Shown piece by piece: positions 10,116 to 21,481 of a stretch of DNA of 64,000 bases; the stretch's first letter is position 1; every line of letters begins with the position of its first letter. The notes under the pieces are model-generated. The model was given only the letters and a program-made list of their open reading frames with translations. It searched no databases and was not told the DNA's origin. A program made the translations under genes and the position numbers. The DNA lies in contig JARWIR010000010.1 in the NCBI GenBank assembly GCA_029959085.1, positions 9,941,001-10,005,000 on the forward strand, read 5' to 3'. Source of the stretch: Nemophila menziesii (lineage: Eukaryota > Streptophyta > Magnoliopsida > Boraginales > Hydrophyllaceae).

Positions 10116-10849
10116 TTTTGCAGTGATTAACATTATGAAAAAATTAATAAATATTCATACAATATATATATATATATATATGGTGATTATACATTCTCTT
10201 TATCTTCATCTTCTCTTACTTATGTCCCGTCTTTCTGTTTTCTACCTACACCTTCTATACCTATCACATTCTTTTTTTCTTTTCAACATGGATCAATCTA
10301 AAAATAAATTAAAACACATATGAGAAATCATTAATTGGTTGCCCAATATGTGATGAGGAATTTATTACCAATATGATCCTCTTACAAATAAATTTAGTTT
10401 TAACTATTATTATGGAAATTATTAAATTTGGTATAATTTTTTTAGTTTAGCTAGAATATTTGTAAATAACTCCCCAACTTAATGATAAATCTTTTTAAAT
10501 GGCTTTTATTTTTGTATATTAAAAACTAAAACATAGAAAATGTAAATATAGAAAAAGATGGATAATCACGTGAAAAATAAAATATTTATAATAATAATGA
10601 ACATTTATTTAATATAGAAAAAAAGATGCATTGAATAATTAATTACATGAAAACCCCCTTTCCCTCCCTCTATAAAAACACCATTTATTCTCTTTCTCCT
10701 ACACTACTCTGCTTTCTCTTCACTCCCAACGTTTCAACACTATTACTCTTACTCTACTTCCAAGAATAACAACGGTCCAAATCTCCATTTTCAAATAGCC
10801 TCTCAACTCACCGCCACAACCAAGACCTTCTTTCTTCTTTACCAAAGAC
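10116..10849. other. Unassigned spacer with promoter-like sequence
   Basis: A short (TA)n run (10161-10181) is followed by AT-rich sequence. At about 10670 a ctataaaaac TATA-like box is followed by a long C/T-rich stretch (10675-10870), which looks like a plant core promoter and 5' leader on the plus strand. No ORF with an ATG follows it, so any gene is lost or never existed. Confidence 0.35.
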
Positions 10850-11733
10850 AGTAAAATCTTTGTCCTTGGAAAACTCATTGCTTGCTAAAAATATGAAATG
10901 TCACGGTCAAGGATCATGTTATTCACTGTATAGTCAACTCAATCTGAAAAAATAAACAAAAGTAATGTTAGTTAAATGTATGATATTCATACAAAGATAT
11001 TAGGTTAGTTTACATCAAATTAAACCCTCAAACAACGCTTTAATACTAATTGCTAATATTAACTACAAAAATATAACACTAATAATATATATGTGTGTAT
11101 ATATATATATAAAGAGTAACAAATCCATATAATTAAACCCTCAAACAACATCTTTAATACTAATTCCTGAAATAAACTAACGAAATATAACACTAATAAT
11201 ATATATATAGAGAGAGAGAGAAATGGTTTTTTTCAAATTCAGGTAACACGTAAAAGTACTATAAAAAATTCCGTATTTACAAGTTTTCCTTTACATATAC
11301 CAATAACTTGGACTTACATAGAGTCATATAATAATTCTTTTACATAATGTAGTGACCTAAGGTAAAATACTTTTAGGTATTTGGAAAAGAATATCTCAAC
11401 AAAAATTTATGACTCCTCTTCTATATCATGCATACTAACATTAATAATTACAAGCACTACTTTATGATGCAACCACTCAACCACATATAGACTTTTGGCA
11501 CTTCATTCTGATTTTTTTAATTATAATGAAATACACACATCATAAATCAAAATTTCCAGCAATATGAAATAATTTAGATCACATATTTGTAACAAGGATC
11601 TACACAATTGTGTAACACATTTTAATTAATTAAACATAATTATCAAAACTAATCCCACAATTCACAATAGAAATCAAATTAGGTTCAATCAATTTAAAAA
11701 ACAATTGAAAAAAATAGAAGTAGAAACATATAC

Positions 11734-11779
11734 CATCAATGAATTTCTTTATGGTGATTTGAGCTTTGCGGCCAGCCAT
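11734..11779 (-). CDS. Candidate mini-exon, MAGRKAQITIKKFID (module alpha)
   Basis: On the minus strand ATG at 11779 opens MAGRKAQITIKKFID, followed directly by GT (a possible splice donor, gtatatg). The same 46 bases recur in delta (26000-26045) with nearly unchanged translation, while gamma has a 7-base deletion that breaks the frame (near 24200). Upstream in frame is a D/P/L repeat coded by gatctg-like hexamers. A possible second exon on the minus strand (10808-10884) begins after ttttag with a compatible phase, giving about 40 residues in all. A counterpart in gamma (23531-23607) has the same phase. I do not recognise the product; the spliced model is inference. Confidence 0.25.
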
Positions 11780-12057
11780 GGTGATAGCTATATAGTAGCT
11801 AACTGGATCTAGATCTGGATATGAATCTGGATCTGAATCTAGATCTGGATTTGTAAGTTGATAATTCAAATATTATATATGATTTATGAAAACCTATTTA
11901 TGAGATTTATGAGATTTCAAGAGAAAACTAACGAGAGATCTGGATAGAAAACATTTTAAAAGATTAGGATAGAAAGCTGACGAGATCTAAATAGAAAAAA
12001 GATTTAAAGTGAAAGAAAATACTTGAAATTTATAAAAAAACAGGAGTATATATTAAA

Positions 12058-12236
12058 GGAAAATTCTTCCATCCAATATTGGATGATCCTACACCAATTA
12101 TATTCATACACATAACCAATGTTTTAAACTTACAAAAGTAACTAACTTATTAATCTAGTGACATGTGTTTTGTTATAATAATCAACGGTTGTGATGTAAA
12201 TATTGGACCATCCAATATTGGATGGAAGTATTACCC
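12058..12236. mobile_element. MITE, 179 bp, Mutator-like (9 bp target duplication), copy 1
   Basis: Terminal inverted repeats of about 33 bp: ggaaaattcttccatccaat on the left, and on the right, reversed, gggtaatacttccatccaat. The element is flanked by perfect 9 bp repeats tatattaaa (12049-12057 and 12237-12245). Module copies gamma and delta have the empty site here with a single tatattaaa, which proves insertion. Other copies are at 35071-35238 and 52463-52645. A 9 bp target duplication points to a Mutator-type transposase acting in trans. Confidence 0.9.
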
Positions 12237-12739
12237 TATATTAAAACAGGGATAGAAGCCCATCCATATTTTAAAATTATAACCAGATTTAATATTGATA
12301 TCATATAAACTATCCAATTACCTTTGTTTTGTTGTTTAGTATCCCTATTTTGTTTCTTAGGACTAAAAAATAATTTAATATTATTATTATTACATAAAAA
12401 ATATTTAATATTAAGAAAAAGATCATGTTCAATATTAATTAAAAAATCATTATTTATATAATAAGTGGGCTTTCTTAATTTGTTAACATGTGATTTATTA
12501 TACTTGAGATTCGATCTACTTCATGTTCAAAAGACTTGTCTATATAAGTGAGCCGTTTTTGCATTCTGGTGATGAGCATTGAGATCAATCACCTCAACTT
12601 GCACTATATCATGTTTATCACATATACATCCCGAAACAGTGAGTATGTTTTTCTTAAAGGAAGCCCAAAAAAGTCTTCTAAAATTTCTCATAATAAAATG
12701 ATGTGACTTCTGTGAATAAGTATGTGGTCGAGCTTAATA

Positions 12740-12860
12740 ATAAATGTTGGGAATCGCTGATCGCTGTGAATCACTCTCTAAGTAAGCGGCTCTCTCTCCT
12801 TCCTAACTATATTTCGCAGGTGCTGAGTAAAGAACTATAACATCAGAGCCATTTTTCGAC
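12740..12860 (+). other. Possible LTR end with iMet-type primer-binding-site remnant
   Basis: aactataacatcagagcca (12833-12851) resembles the tRNA-iMet primer-binding site core (tggtatcagagc) of copia-type or TRIM elements. The delta copy has ataacaccagagccca near 26910. No matching second LTR was found. Weak. Confidence 0.2.
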
Positions 12861-15063
12861 CAGTCTGTAAAGTCAAGAATTTTTTAATACTCCCACATTA
12901 GGAGATCCCTCTTGTTTCTGGAAACCCTTAATTTATATCATTTTGATGATGGTTTAGGCCTATTGTCGTCTCTCAAGATTGAGGATAATAGAATGACCTT
13001 TTTTAGTAGGATGTGGTGGATCTTTCGGGGGGATGGTACACCTCTAGAAAGTTATATAATGCATCCTACAATTACTCCTGATCTAATTATTCCAGTATCT
13101 CCCAATTGGAGACACAAAATGCACTATATGTCTCTATGTTATATAAAGATTTTAATATAAGAGTAGATATTAAATTTTTTAATTGCTTAATCTGTAAGTT
13201 CCTTTTTTTATAAAAAGTAATATATGTATATATATATTGTTGTAAAAAAATAAAAATAATTATACTAATAAAATAAAATTTAAGTGTTATGGAAGACCAA
13301 ATGAAGATTCTGAACAAATTTGGAGATCAATTACTTATATTTTTGTAATGGTAGGTGTATATTTTAAAAAAATATGGGATTAGTGGACCTCTCTCAAATA
13401 CACTTGGCTCCACCCTAACTTGGTGTTTTCAGATTTCCATGTATCGACCCTTAATTCTCTAAAAATATAACCGTCCTCTAAAAGGTCACAAATTTTTAGA
13501 CAACTCACCCTTCCCATTTACTTAGAGAAAAACTTCAATGCCACCAATGAACCCTCGTATGACACACAATACACCCCATCTTCGTCCACTAATTTGTCTG
13601 TTCACATACAGTTTCTCAGTTCTAAATTTATATATATGATATTATGACTAATTTTTTTCATGCAGTAATAAAAATTATAACTCACATGATTAGATGATGG
13701 CGCGGATAATTTCAAACCTAAAGGAAAACTAACTAGAGGGTATATCTCATGTATATCAGTGTTAATGATTAAGTTATTACTATATGACATATTAACAGAT
13801 ATTAAACATTAACATTATCTTTTATAAAAACATATACTTAAAAATATTTATGCATGTCTGGAATCACCAATAGAGTTTATCGGATAAGGATCGGATTCTA
13901 TATTCAACAGTTTTTAATACAAATAGAATTTATAGTTTTGATGTGATTTAATATAAGTCTTGTAGGCCATTCATGGTCTGTCACCTCCACATTCTTATGT
14001 ATTTTAGGTTAGGAAAAATATTATTTCATAATTCAATGGGTTTTAACCAGATTCTTATGAGTTAAACCTGTTGAGCACATAACCGTTTTATAAGACCTCA
14101 TTCCCCATATATGGGATCACTAGATGTGTAAGATTAGAATCCATTAAAATTAAAAGAACTACCAATTATTTTAGCTATATCATTTTAATTTGGTGTGTAA
14201 ATGCAACTAAATTCATATGCGATCCTATTAGTTTCACATAACTTTATAAGATAATGGAAATATATTCTCTACCCTAAGACTATTGTCTTTCTATCAATTT
14301 GTTTTGTTGACTTCAACTTTATATTTAAAAAAACTTTATGAATTATTTTAAGGAGATAAATAAGCAGTGTGTACACGTATCCTTTCTAATAAAGGTAATT
14401 TTGTAAAATCAGTTAAGTCATAAAAGACTATTTTTTTTTAATAATTGAGTGTCTTAGTGGACAAGTGTTTAAAGATTCCTTGGCATGCATTTCTCTTTTT
14501 AATTTTATTACATTTAACACAATCACCTATTATGTTAAAGCATCTAGAACTTCAATAATGTTACCAATTACATGTTAAACATTGTCATGCTATATATCAC
14601 AATTATCAAAAAATATAGTCATATTAAATTAGAAAAAGTTTTTTAAATAAATTGAACCAGCTGTTACACTTATCACACTAGATGATAATTATCTTCACCC
14701 TCTAGAAATTAGGGTTTACTCCTACTTCATTTAGAGAAATAAATTGATACATAATAATATGAGAGAAACTAAAAATTATCACGTATAAAGAGATATTTTC
14801 AAGTAATAAGTTTTAACTTTTCCTTTTACGAGAATTAAGTTTCATATTATTCGTTTTTCTTACCAAAGACCTCCTCTAAATCATATAAAAGTTTTAGCAT
14901 AAAAAGTAGTGATTTTCCCATGTTCACATCAATTTCCACCAAAAAACTGCGTCAAATCATTACCGCAAATATTTCCCCCTTTTCCCTAACCAAGTTCGTG
15001 CTAACTCCAGATTCAACCATTATTTGAAATATCAAAATCGTTTTCAAATTGTTGGAAATAATA

Positions 15064-15898
15064 AAATAAAACTGAAAATAGAAAATGGGAAACTTAACGT
15101 TAAACACGACACTGTAGTAGTAGGGACAAGAGCAAAAAATGTTTTACGGTGCGGGGTTCGTATTCACTGGTCTTTCCCCAAGGTCCTCTAAATGAGTGTT
15201 GGCATATTGCTCGAACTACCAAAATAATATTTTCAACACAAGCGAGTTTGGAAAGGGTAGATTATTAAAGATTTCGTCTTTCTTCTCTTTCTTGGTGTGT
15301 TTCATAATGGAGAAGGCTTAGTATATATATCCACCAAAGACCTTCTCTAGATAAATGCTTGTATGAGCAATATTTCTATTTTTATTTATTTTCATAACAC
15401 CTTTATAACTTTTAAGATAAAATAATAATCAAGAACTACATATTTTTTTTATTATTGTTTTGAATAACATTTATTAAGATAGACAATAAGAAGAATCTTC
15501 TAGATATGGACTGATAATTTGCCCATTCTTACCATTATTCGTTATGCTTGTTTTTGAAACGTCAATAGAGCAATGTTACCAATATAAAAGTTCCTTGCAT
15601 CGGTTTTTTCCTAGCGCAATAAAGAAAATAATCCCATGAAGAGGTAATGTTCAGAAACATTGACTTCTTGTAGAATATATAGATATTAATGTGTTACTTT
15701 TTTTATAATTCTTTTTGTCGAATCCTTGTTACTAATGAAGTTTTAACATAAGAAGATTCTAATGATAAAGTATGATATAATTCATAAAATACAATCTTAA
15801 TTACAAATAATATATCATTAAATATATTACTAGTGTTTATAATCGTTACGAACATCATTATTACAACTACTACTTGGCCTGGTGGGCCTTCCACATGC
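15064..15898 (-). repeat. LTR-like direct repeat, copy 2
   Basis: Partner of 9196-10115. It is joined directly to the end of module alpha, whose homology with delta stops at 15063. It has the same minus-strand start (tgtggaagg at 15895) and the same TATA-like box. A short minus-strand frame (MQKHVEGPPGQVVVV...) is kept in both copies, but nothing suggests a real protein. Confidence 0.45.
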
Positions 15899-16223
15899 TT
15901 TTGCACTGATCTGCTAACTTACATAAATCGATGGTTGAACGATGCAACCAGGTGGTCGTATTAATAGAGGATCCAACTTGAACTACGAGTACACCACATG
16001 GGTTGTCTACTGATGCCCCTAATAAAGGATCATCTAGAAAAATATCTTTGCGCCAACCCCTAATATTTTTATCCCCACTGGCTTTGGGGCGGCGCTAGAC
16101 TTTCTAGTTGGGTGAAGTCTCATAATTTTTCCATCGTGGTATTTTTTTATCGAACTTGGGAAAAAACCTATATAGTTCCACAAACGCCACCAATATACAA
16201 CATATTTCTACTATATAAGATTA
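15899..16223. other. Unassigned sequence left of the Helitron
   Basis: About 325 bases of moderate GC (for example ccccactggctttggggcgg near 16076) with no open frame of interest and no match elsewhere in the window that I can see. It abuts the Helitron terminus at 16224. Confidence 0.3.
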
Positions 16224-16250
16224 CTAGGTATAGCCCGTGCCTTAAGGCAC
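16224..16250 (-). other. Helitron 3' terminal hairpin and CTAG
   Basis: Plus-strand ctagg...gtgccttaaggcac: palindrome at 16237-16250, spacer of 9 nt, ctag at 16224-16227, flanking a at 16223. In rolling-circle elements this hairpin acts as the replication terminator. Confidence 0.65.
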
Positions 16251-16399
16251 TGTAAAATATAAGAATTTAGTTTATTGTCCACTTTCAGGTTTTGCATAGG
16301 AAATGTTTAAGAATACACAAAACTGGCTTTACCCGATAAAATGATTTTTCTTGATCAACAAATCATATTCGTATCAAAATGTCATTTTTTTCCGGTTAA

Positions 16400-16500
16400 G
16401 TTTAAGGGATTGAGGTTTAGGCTAAAGGGTTAAGGGTTATGGTTAAGTTTAAGATAAAGATTAAGGTTAATGTAAAGGCTAAAGTTAAGGTTAAGGTTAA
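16400..16500 (+). repeat. Degenerate telomere-like ggttaagg repeats
   Basis: A run of ttaagg/ggttaag/gggttaaggg variants resembling degenerate telomere-type or low-complexity DNA. It is not the exact plant telomere unit (tttaggg). Confidence 0.5.
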
Positions 16501-17097
16501 TTACCATCTTCTATGTGTGTCTATACATTTCACTCATAACTCTACAACATGTCACAGTGTTAACATATACATATCGACCAATGTGAGGAACCTGAACGAC
16601 AAATTGTCTATTTGATAATTATAAAAAATTAGTATATAATTTAAATATGGTGCACATTCGTGTTTAAATTATGATAATTTTTTCCATGTGATTGAGATTC
16701 CATCTAACCACGCGTTCATCTTTTGTCTATATAAATGTAAATTCTTATTGACCTAATTACCTTTCATATCTCATAACAAACCTCCTCCACCTCGTAGTCC
16801 TATATTTTTGTAGAAAATCTCATCCGTATCAAACTTATACTTACCATTAGGTTCGCACCAAACAATCCATTCCACAAAGCTCCTATTATTAATCGAGACA
16901 CCCGATTGTGAATGTCATGCTCTAATATACTCCGAAACTAAAATTTTGGCTTTTTGATGATCACCTCCGCTCGAGAAAACAATTTATTGTTGAAGATCAT
17001 ATCGTTAATCTCGTTCCAATTAACACCAATTAAAGCCCCGAAAAACCATTCCAAGTCAAACCTGTGTACAAACCTTTTATAGTAAATTGTTGTTCCA

Positions 17098-17220
17098 CTA
17101 ACTATAAACATCCAGCTGCTCCTTATCACTAAATGCAGGTTGTTGCTGCTGCTGCCGAAACTGCACCTCGGCGATAAAGTAGCTGTGTTTGGCTGCTTGA
17201 ATGTCCCTGCTAGGGGTGGA
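17098..17220 (-). other. Open scrap with glutamine run, possible captured exon in Helitron
   Basis: The minus strand encodes HSYFIAEVQFRQQQQQPAFSDKEQLDVYS and then stops. GC is higher than the surroundings, which suggests former coding sequence. The product is not recognised. A further scrap at 18050-18150 (minus) reads RKRKVRLDEIVNPTSGSVYK, and one at 18420-18500 reads GGKEIELRNSGRKSRPDFED before a GT, possibly exon ends. Confidence 0.25.
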
Positions 17221-19039
17221 AATCAGATCCAAAATTATCAATTTTTCTAATCCGAAAAAGTCCCAGAATAGATTTTTAATTTTCCGATTTTTCAAAAATC
17301 GGATCAAAATTTAAACTACATTAAAATTTCCAAAATTACCCGTTTTTTATCCGATTTTTATTTCCCATTTATACTTCCAATTTTACCTTTCAAAAATTAA
17401 TAAATAATAAATTTTAAGATTAAAAAAAAGTTTTCAACAGGAAAACGTTAAAATATTTCTGAACATAAAAAGAAAAGAAAAAGTAAACTTTGAAAAGCAG
17501 TGAAACTTTTTTTTTTTGGTTAGTTTGAAAAAGAAAACAATAAAATATGATAAAACCAAAAACCCATCTCTTCACACTCGCATTGGAACATAAAAACAAA
17601 ATAAAATCTCTTCAGACTCACCTTTCCACCAAGCCGCTCGGTCTTGAATAATAATTTTAACATAATAAATAATTTCGAAATTTTCTGATTTTCAACCTAA
17701 AAGTTCCACAATTTCCCAACCCATGTATTTTCTTTCCCATTATATTGGAAGGCCATTTTATTTTTCTAAAATTGATCCTAAATCTCATCATCAGCGGTGA
17801 ATCAGAAAAAAATGTATATCTTTCCTTCTATAACTAAAAGATTTACCAACAATATGGGGAACGCAAAAACAAAACTCAATTTGAACATTTGCACCAACTA
17901 AATCTGTAATTTTTTAGATTCTCAACATAAACTATCAGTCGTGGGACAATTAATGTCTTAAGTTCCATATACAAAATGTATTAATAACAAATAAAAACCT
18001 CATCCAGAAAAATACATTTCCTAGTTACATGAGAAATTGGAGATATTTGTTTGTCTCTTTCGTTGTTGACGCCACTTATAAACTGATCCTGAAGTTGGAT
18101 TTACAATCTCATCTAGCCTAACCTTTCTTTTTCTATCCATTTTTTGAAAATATTCCACCTATCAATAACTCTACCCAGAACAAAAAAGTAAAATAAAATC
18201 AGAATACTAAAGTCTTGTAATTCTTCCTGCATGGTCATATTATTGTATAATATTTGCAATCTTTCAACTCTACTTTTTCTCGACTCCCAATCTCTGTATG
18301 AAGTAGTTGTTTTCCTGTAAATTACCATATCACAATTTCTCCAGCTTTCTACAAGATTATAAAAAATAGATAAATAAAAATCAACCACAAAAATTTAATT
18401 ACCTCTGAATGGATTTAGGCAAATCCTCAAAATCAGGCCTACTTTTGCGTCCCGAGTTTCGTAATTCTATTTCTTTGCCTCCTCCCTTGAATAAATAATA
18501 AAATGTACATAATCCAATTAAAAGAAAAACAAACTTTATTCAAACAAAACAAAATCAATGATATATATATATATAGATTTATATATAGTAAATGAATTAA
18601 AGAGAATGAAGGAATAAAAATCGAGCGTACTTGATAAAAGAAAGAAAAAGAGACGGAAAAAATTCTCTAAAAATTAGGAGTAGGCTTCACATAAAAGGTT
18701 TTGTATCTAATTCCTTGAAGTATATAACTTTAGATATACGCAAGCAGCTGGTTAGGCCTTGTATCTCTTAGCATGAAAAGTGTTATTTGTTTTCATAATT
18801 TTTCATAATAAGCTGTGAGCAAACTGTACATGTACCTGTACCATTACAATTATCCCAAAGAACACCATTTGTTACCTGATTTTGCAGTTTAGTCCCTGCA
18901 AAATTGTTTTTTATATCCATATTCCTTGTAATATCTTTATTCAACAATTCAACCACAATGCTTCTAAAGTTTGCATTTTCAGCCCTCCTACGACCCCTAA
19001 AAATTTAAGCTTGCTTTCATTATGTGCGCCTATTATAGT

Positions 19040-19275
19040 ACTATATAGAGCACTATAGGTTTGTATATTATGCAAAGTTACACTGTCGGACCTTATATTA
19101 TGCAAAAATTACACTATTGGTCCCTACAGTAAAAACACCTACTGTCCAAAATAGAAATTTTTCTCATACAATAGGAACCTATAGTGCAATTTTGCATAGT
19201 AATATAAATGTATGGACCTATAGTACAATTTTCATGCTATAGGGACCTATGGTGAAATTTTTGCATAATAATATA
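19040..19275. repeat. Degenerate minisatellite, 'gggacctatagtgcaattttgcata'-type
   Basis: The words ggacctatagt(g/a)caattt and tgcataata recur irregularly at roughly 50-60 bp spacing. Confidence 0.5.
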
Positions 19276-19964
19276 ATATACGTCAAATTTATACCTTGAA
19301 GATTGAAATTACAAAATCCAAGCAGTAAGTGAGGATATTTTTAAATTGTATCATTCACATCACCTCATGTGCTTCATCTACATGAGCTTTCAAAAGTAAA
19401 CTTTGATTTTTGATACCTACGTGTGCTCAAGAGCTCTGTATCTTGACAGAGACATCGATGACTGTAATATCACCCTCATGTTTCTGTCATACAAAAGAAT
19501 GAGAGATGAGATAACATGAATATCTTAGGGCATGAGTAAAGCTAAAAAACTTAATATATAAAGCCATCATTTTCCTTTAATTTCAAATTTATAGTAATCC
19601 ATATATTTAAGCGCTTTTAATTGTAAAAGAACAAACTTGAAGAAAATGGTTCACAGCTATAAGAACTACTTCAGGTTCATGTGGTGGTAACTACATGTAA
19701 GTAAATACACAGTCAAATAATAAAATGAAACTTCAAGTTGAGTATGGATCTTAAAACTTGTACAAAAAGAGTTACCACTTCACCAGGTTTCCTTTTACTA
19801 ATCCTTTCAACATTCTCCCTCTCTATATGATTTGAGATTAACAAACAAAGCAGCTTGTGTATAACAACCAGCTTGTGTATAACAACCACTGACCACTCGT
19901 GTATACAAAGAACCTTGTTTTTCTAGTACATTGTTGACTTTAAGTTTAAGAGACGCGGTCTAAT

Positions 19965-20315
19965 GGCGTTTGCACTTTCTCTCCCTATATTATAAAAAAT
20001 TGCGCTTTCTCTCCCTGTAATATCAATAATTGCACTTTTGCTCCCTGTATTAGCCAAAATTGTAACTACTGGTCTTTTTTATCATCCTAGATTGCAATAT
20101 ATGTCCTAATATTATCAAAAATTTAAAAAATGATCCATATATTATCTAAAATTGCACTATAAGGCCCTAAATTATCAAAATTTGCATGTTTGCACTGTTT
20201 ATCCTTGTGTTATGCACTTCCTATATTATCTAAAATTGCACTATCAGGCCCTAAATTATCAAAATTTGCATGTTTGCACCATCTATCCTTGTGTTATGCA
20301 CTTTTGTCCTGTCAA
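19965..20315. repeat. Minisatellite with 84 bp higher-order unit
   Basis: attatctaaaattgcac recurs at 20141 and 20225 (84 bp apart) with almost the same 84 bases following. Looser repeats of about 28 bp (attgcacttt...ctccctatatt) run from 19970. It yields repetitive spurious frames on the plus strand. Confidence 0.65.
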
Positions 20316-20939
20316 TGTGTATTACTATTACATTATCGTTGGATAAGTGGTGTACCTTTAGTCTCTCAGACACAACTCTCACTTCTCCAATAGAATCTCC
20401 TGTAATCTGATTATCATTTAATTAATAATATGAACCACTTAATACCCCTTTTAGTCTTAAATTTAAAAAATTAATCAATTAAACTTGTCACGCTCAAGAT
20501 CCATAGTTTAAACCCGTAAATAAAATCACTTTATCTCTTAAGTTAACAGCTCATTAAAGAAAAATCTAAGAAAAATCCAATTACTAAGTATTTTAGGTAT
20601 AACCCTGCAAAAATTCAAAAGGAAATGTTAGATATATTTATATAAAAAATCTCATCAAAATGGGTAATAATTTGGGTTCTTCGCCCTGGTTGATGATAGT
20701 ACTTGATACAAAGGCTTCCAACTATCATAATAATGGCCATTGTCGGATTTGTTTAAAATAAAAAATAATTTTTTAAACAATGGCCATTGTAGGATCTGTT
20801 TAGAATAGAATAAACTGAAAATTTGTAAAAGTGATGAGATTAGGTTAAAATTATATCGATATTACCTTAATTTGGGTTCTTCGATTCATTGTTGATGGCA
20901 CGTAGCGAGGCCAGGTTGATGATGGCTGCCAGTGGCGAA

Positions 20940-21030
20940 GGTTTTCTTGTGCAGGAGAGCGGCTTGGTGGGAAGGTGAGTGTGGATATTTCTTTTCTGTT
21001 TTTTGTTGGAATGCGAGTGTGAAGAGATAA
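20940..21030 (-). repeat. Inverted copy of 17556-17640 inside the Helitron
   Basis: The minus strand here (ctcttcacactcgcattcc, and ccaccaagccgctc further on) matches the plus strand at 17556-17640 (ctcttcacactcgcattgg, and ccaccaagccgctc). The imperfect inverted repeat is about 85 bp. Confidence 0.6.
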
Positions 21031-21481
21031 GTTTTAATGGTAAAAATTAATTTTTTTACTGTAATTTGGATTCTTCCCCAATTTTCCAAGACAGGTTGAT
21101 GGTGGTGGAGAGTGAAAAGATTTCCTTTTTGATTTTTTTTATCGAATGCTAATATGAAGTAATGAGTTATTTGTTAATTTGAATTTATGAGAAGTATAAG
21201 GAGCAAAACGGGGGACTTTTGAGCTTAATGGGGAAGAGGGAAAATAAGGAGATTCAGTGTTCTTTTATGTAATATAGATATATGAAGGTTAAGTGATTAT
21301 ATATTATTAATTATTTTCATGTGTATATAATAATGTGTATATATTTGAGTCATGTGTATATAATAAATGAGAGAATGAGATGAATGGGGAATTATGAGCC
21401 AAATAGGGGACTTATGAGACGAATGGGGAAATTTGAGGATAAATAGGAAGAGTTAGGTTTCATTTTGTTTTATTATATAGA

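Larger units (their letters stand above)
10850..15063. repeat. Duplicated module, copy alpha
   Basis: About 4.2 kb that recurs in two other places. 10880-13545 matches gamma (23590-25712), and about 11140-15063 matches delta (25713-29283). Shared landmarks are the MAGRKAQITIKKF mini-exon, a gatctg-rich stretch beside it, a block at 13000-13150 with gatgtggtggatctttcgg, and the ccaccaatgaaccctc stretch at 13540. Alpha differs by carrying a 179 bp MITE (12058-12236). No long ORF survives in any copy. Apart from the mini-exon I cannot say what the module originally was. Confidence 0.8.
16224..21481 (-). mobile_element. Non-autonomous Helitron (about 5.3 kb, minus strand)
   Basis: Read on the minus strand, the 3' end is a 14 bp perfect palindrome (gtgccttaaggcac), then 9 nt, then ctag followed by a flanking t. 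This is the classic plant Helitron terminus (hairpin plus CTRR, inserted between A and T). The best 5' end on the same strand is a|TCTATATAATAAAAC at 21481. A second, similar A|TC start lies at 21278, so the 5' end may be duplicated or nested. No Rep or helicase motif is present, so it would need a partner. The interior is AT-rich, with minisatellites and short scraps that may be captured exons. Confidence 0.6.

Noticed and set aside
12912..13160. 82-codon ORF in module alpha
   Set aside because: The matching frames in gamma and delta are broken, and the translation has no recognisable motif.
17210..17225. taggggtgg at 17212 as a hAT element end
   Set aside because: No inverted partner (ccacccct) was found at a reasonable distance.
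20152..20393. Repetitive ORFs (HYKALNYQNLHVC...)
   Set aside because: Translation of the 84 bp tandem repeat; no sign of selection on the frame.
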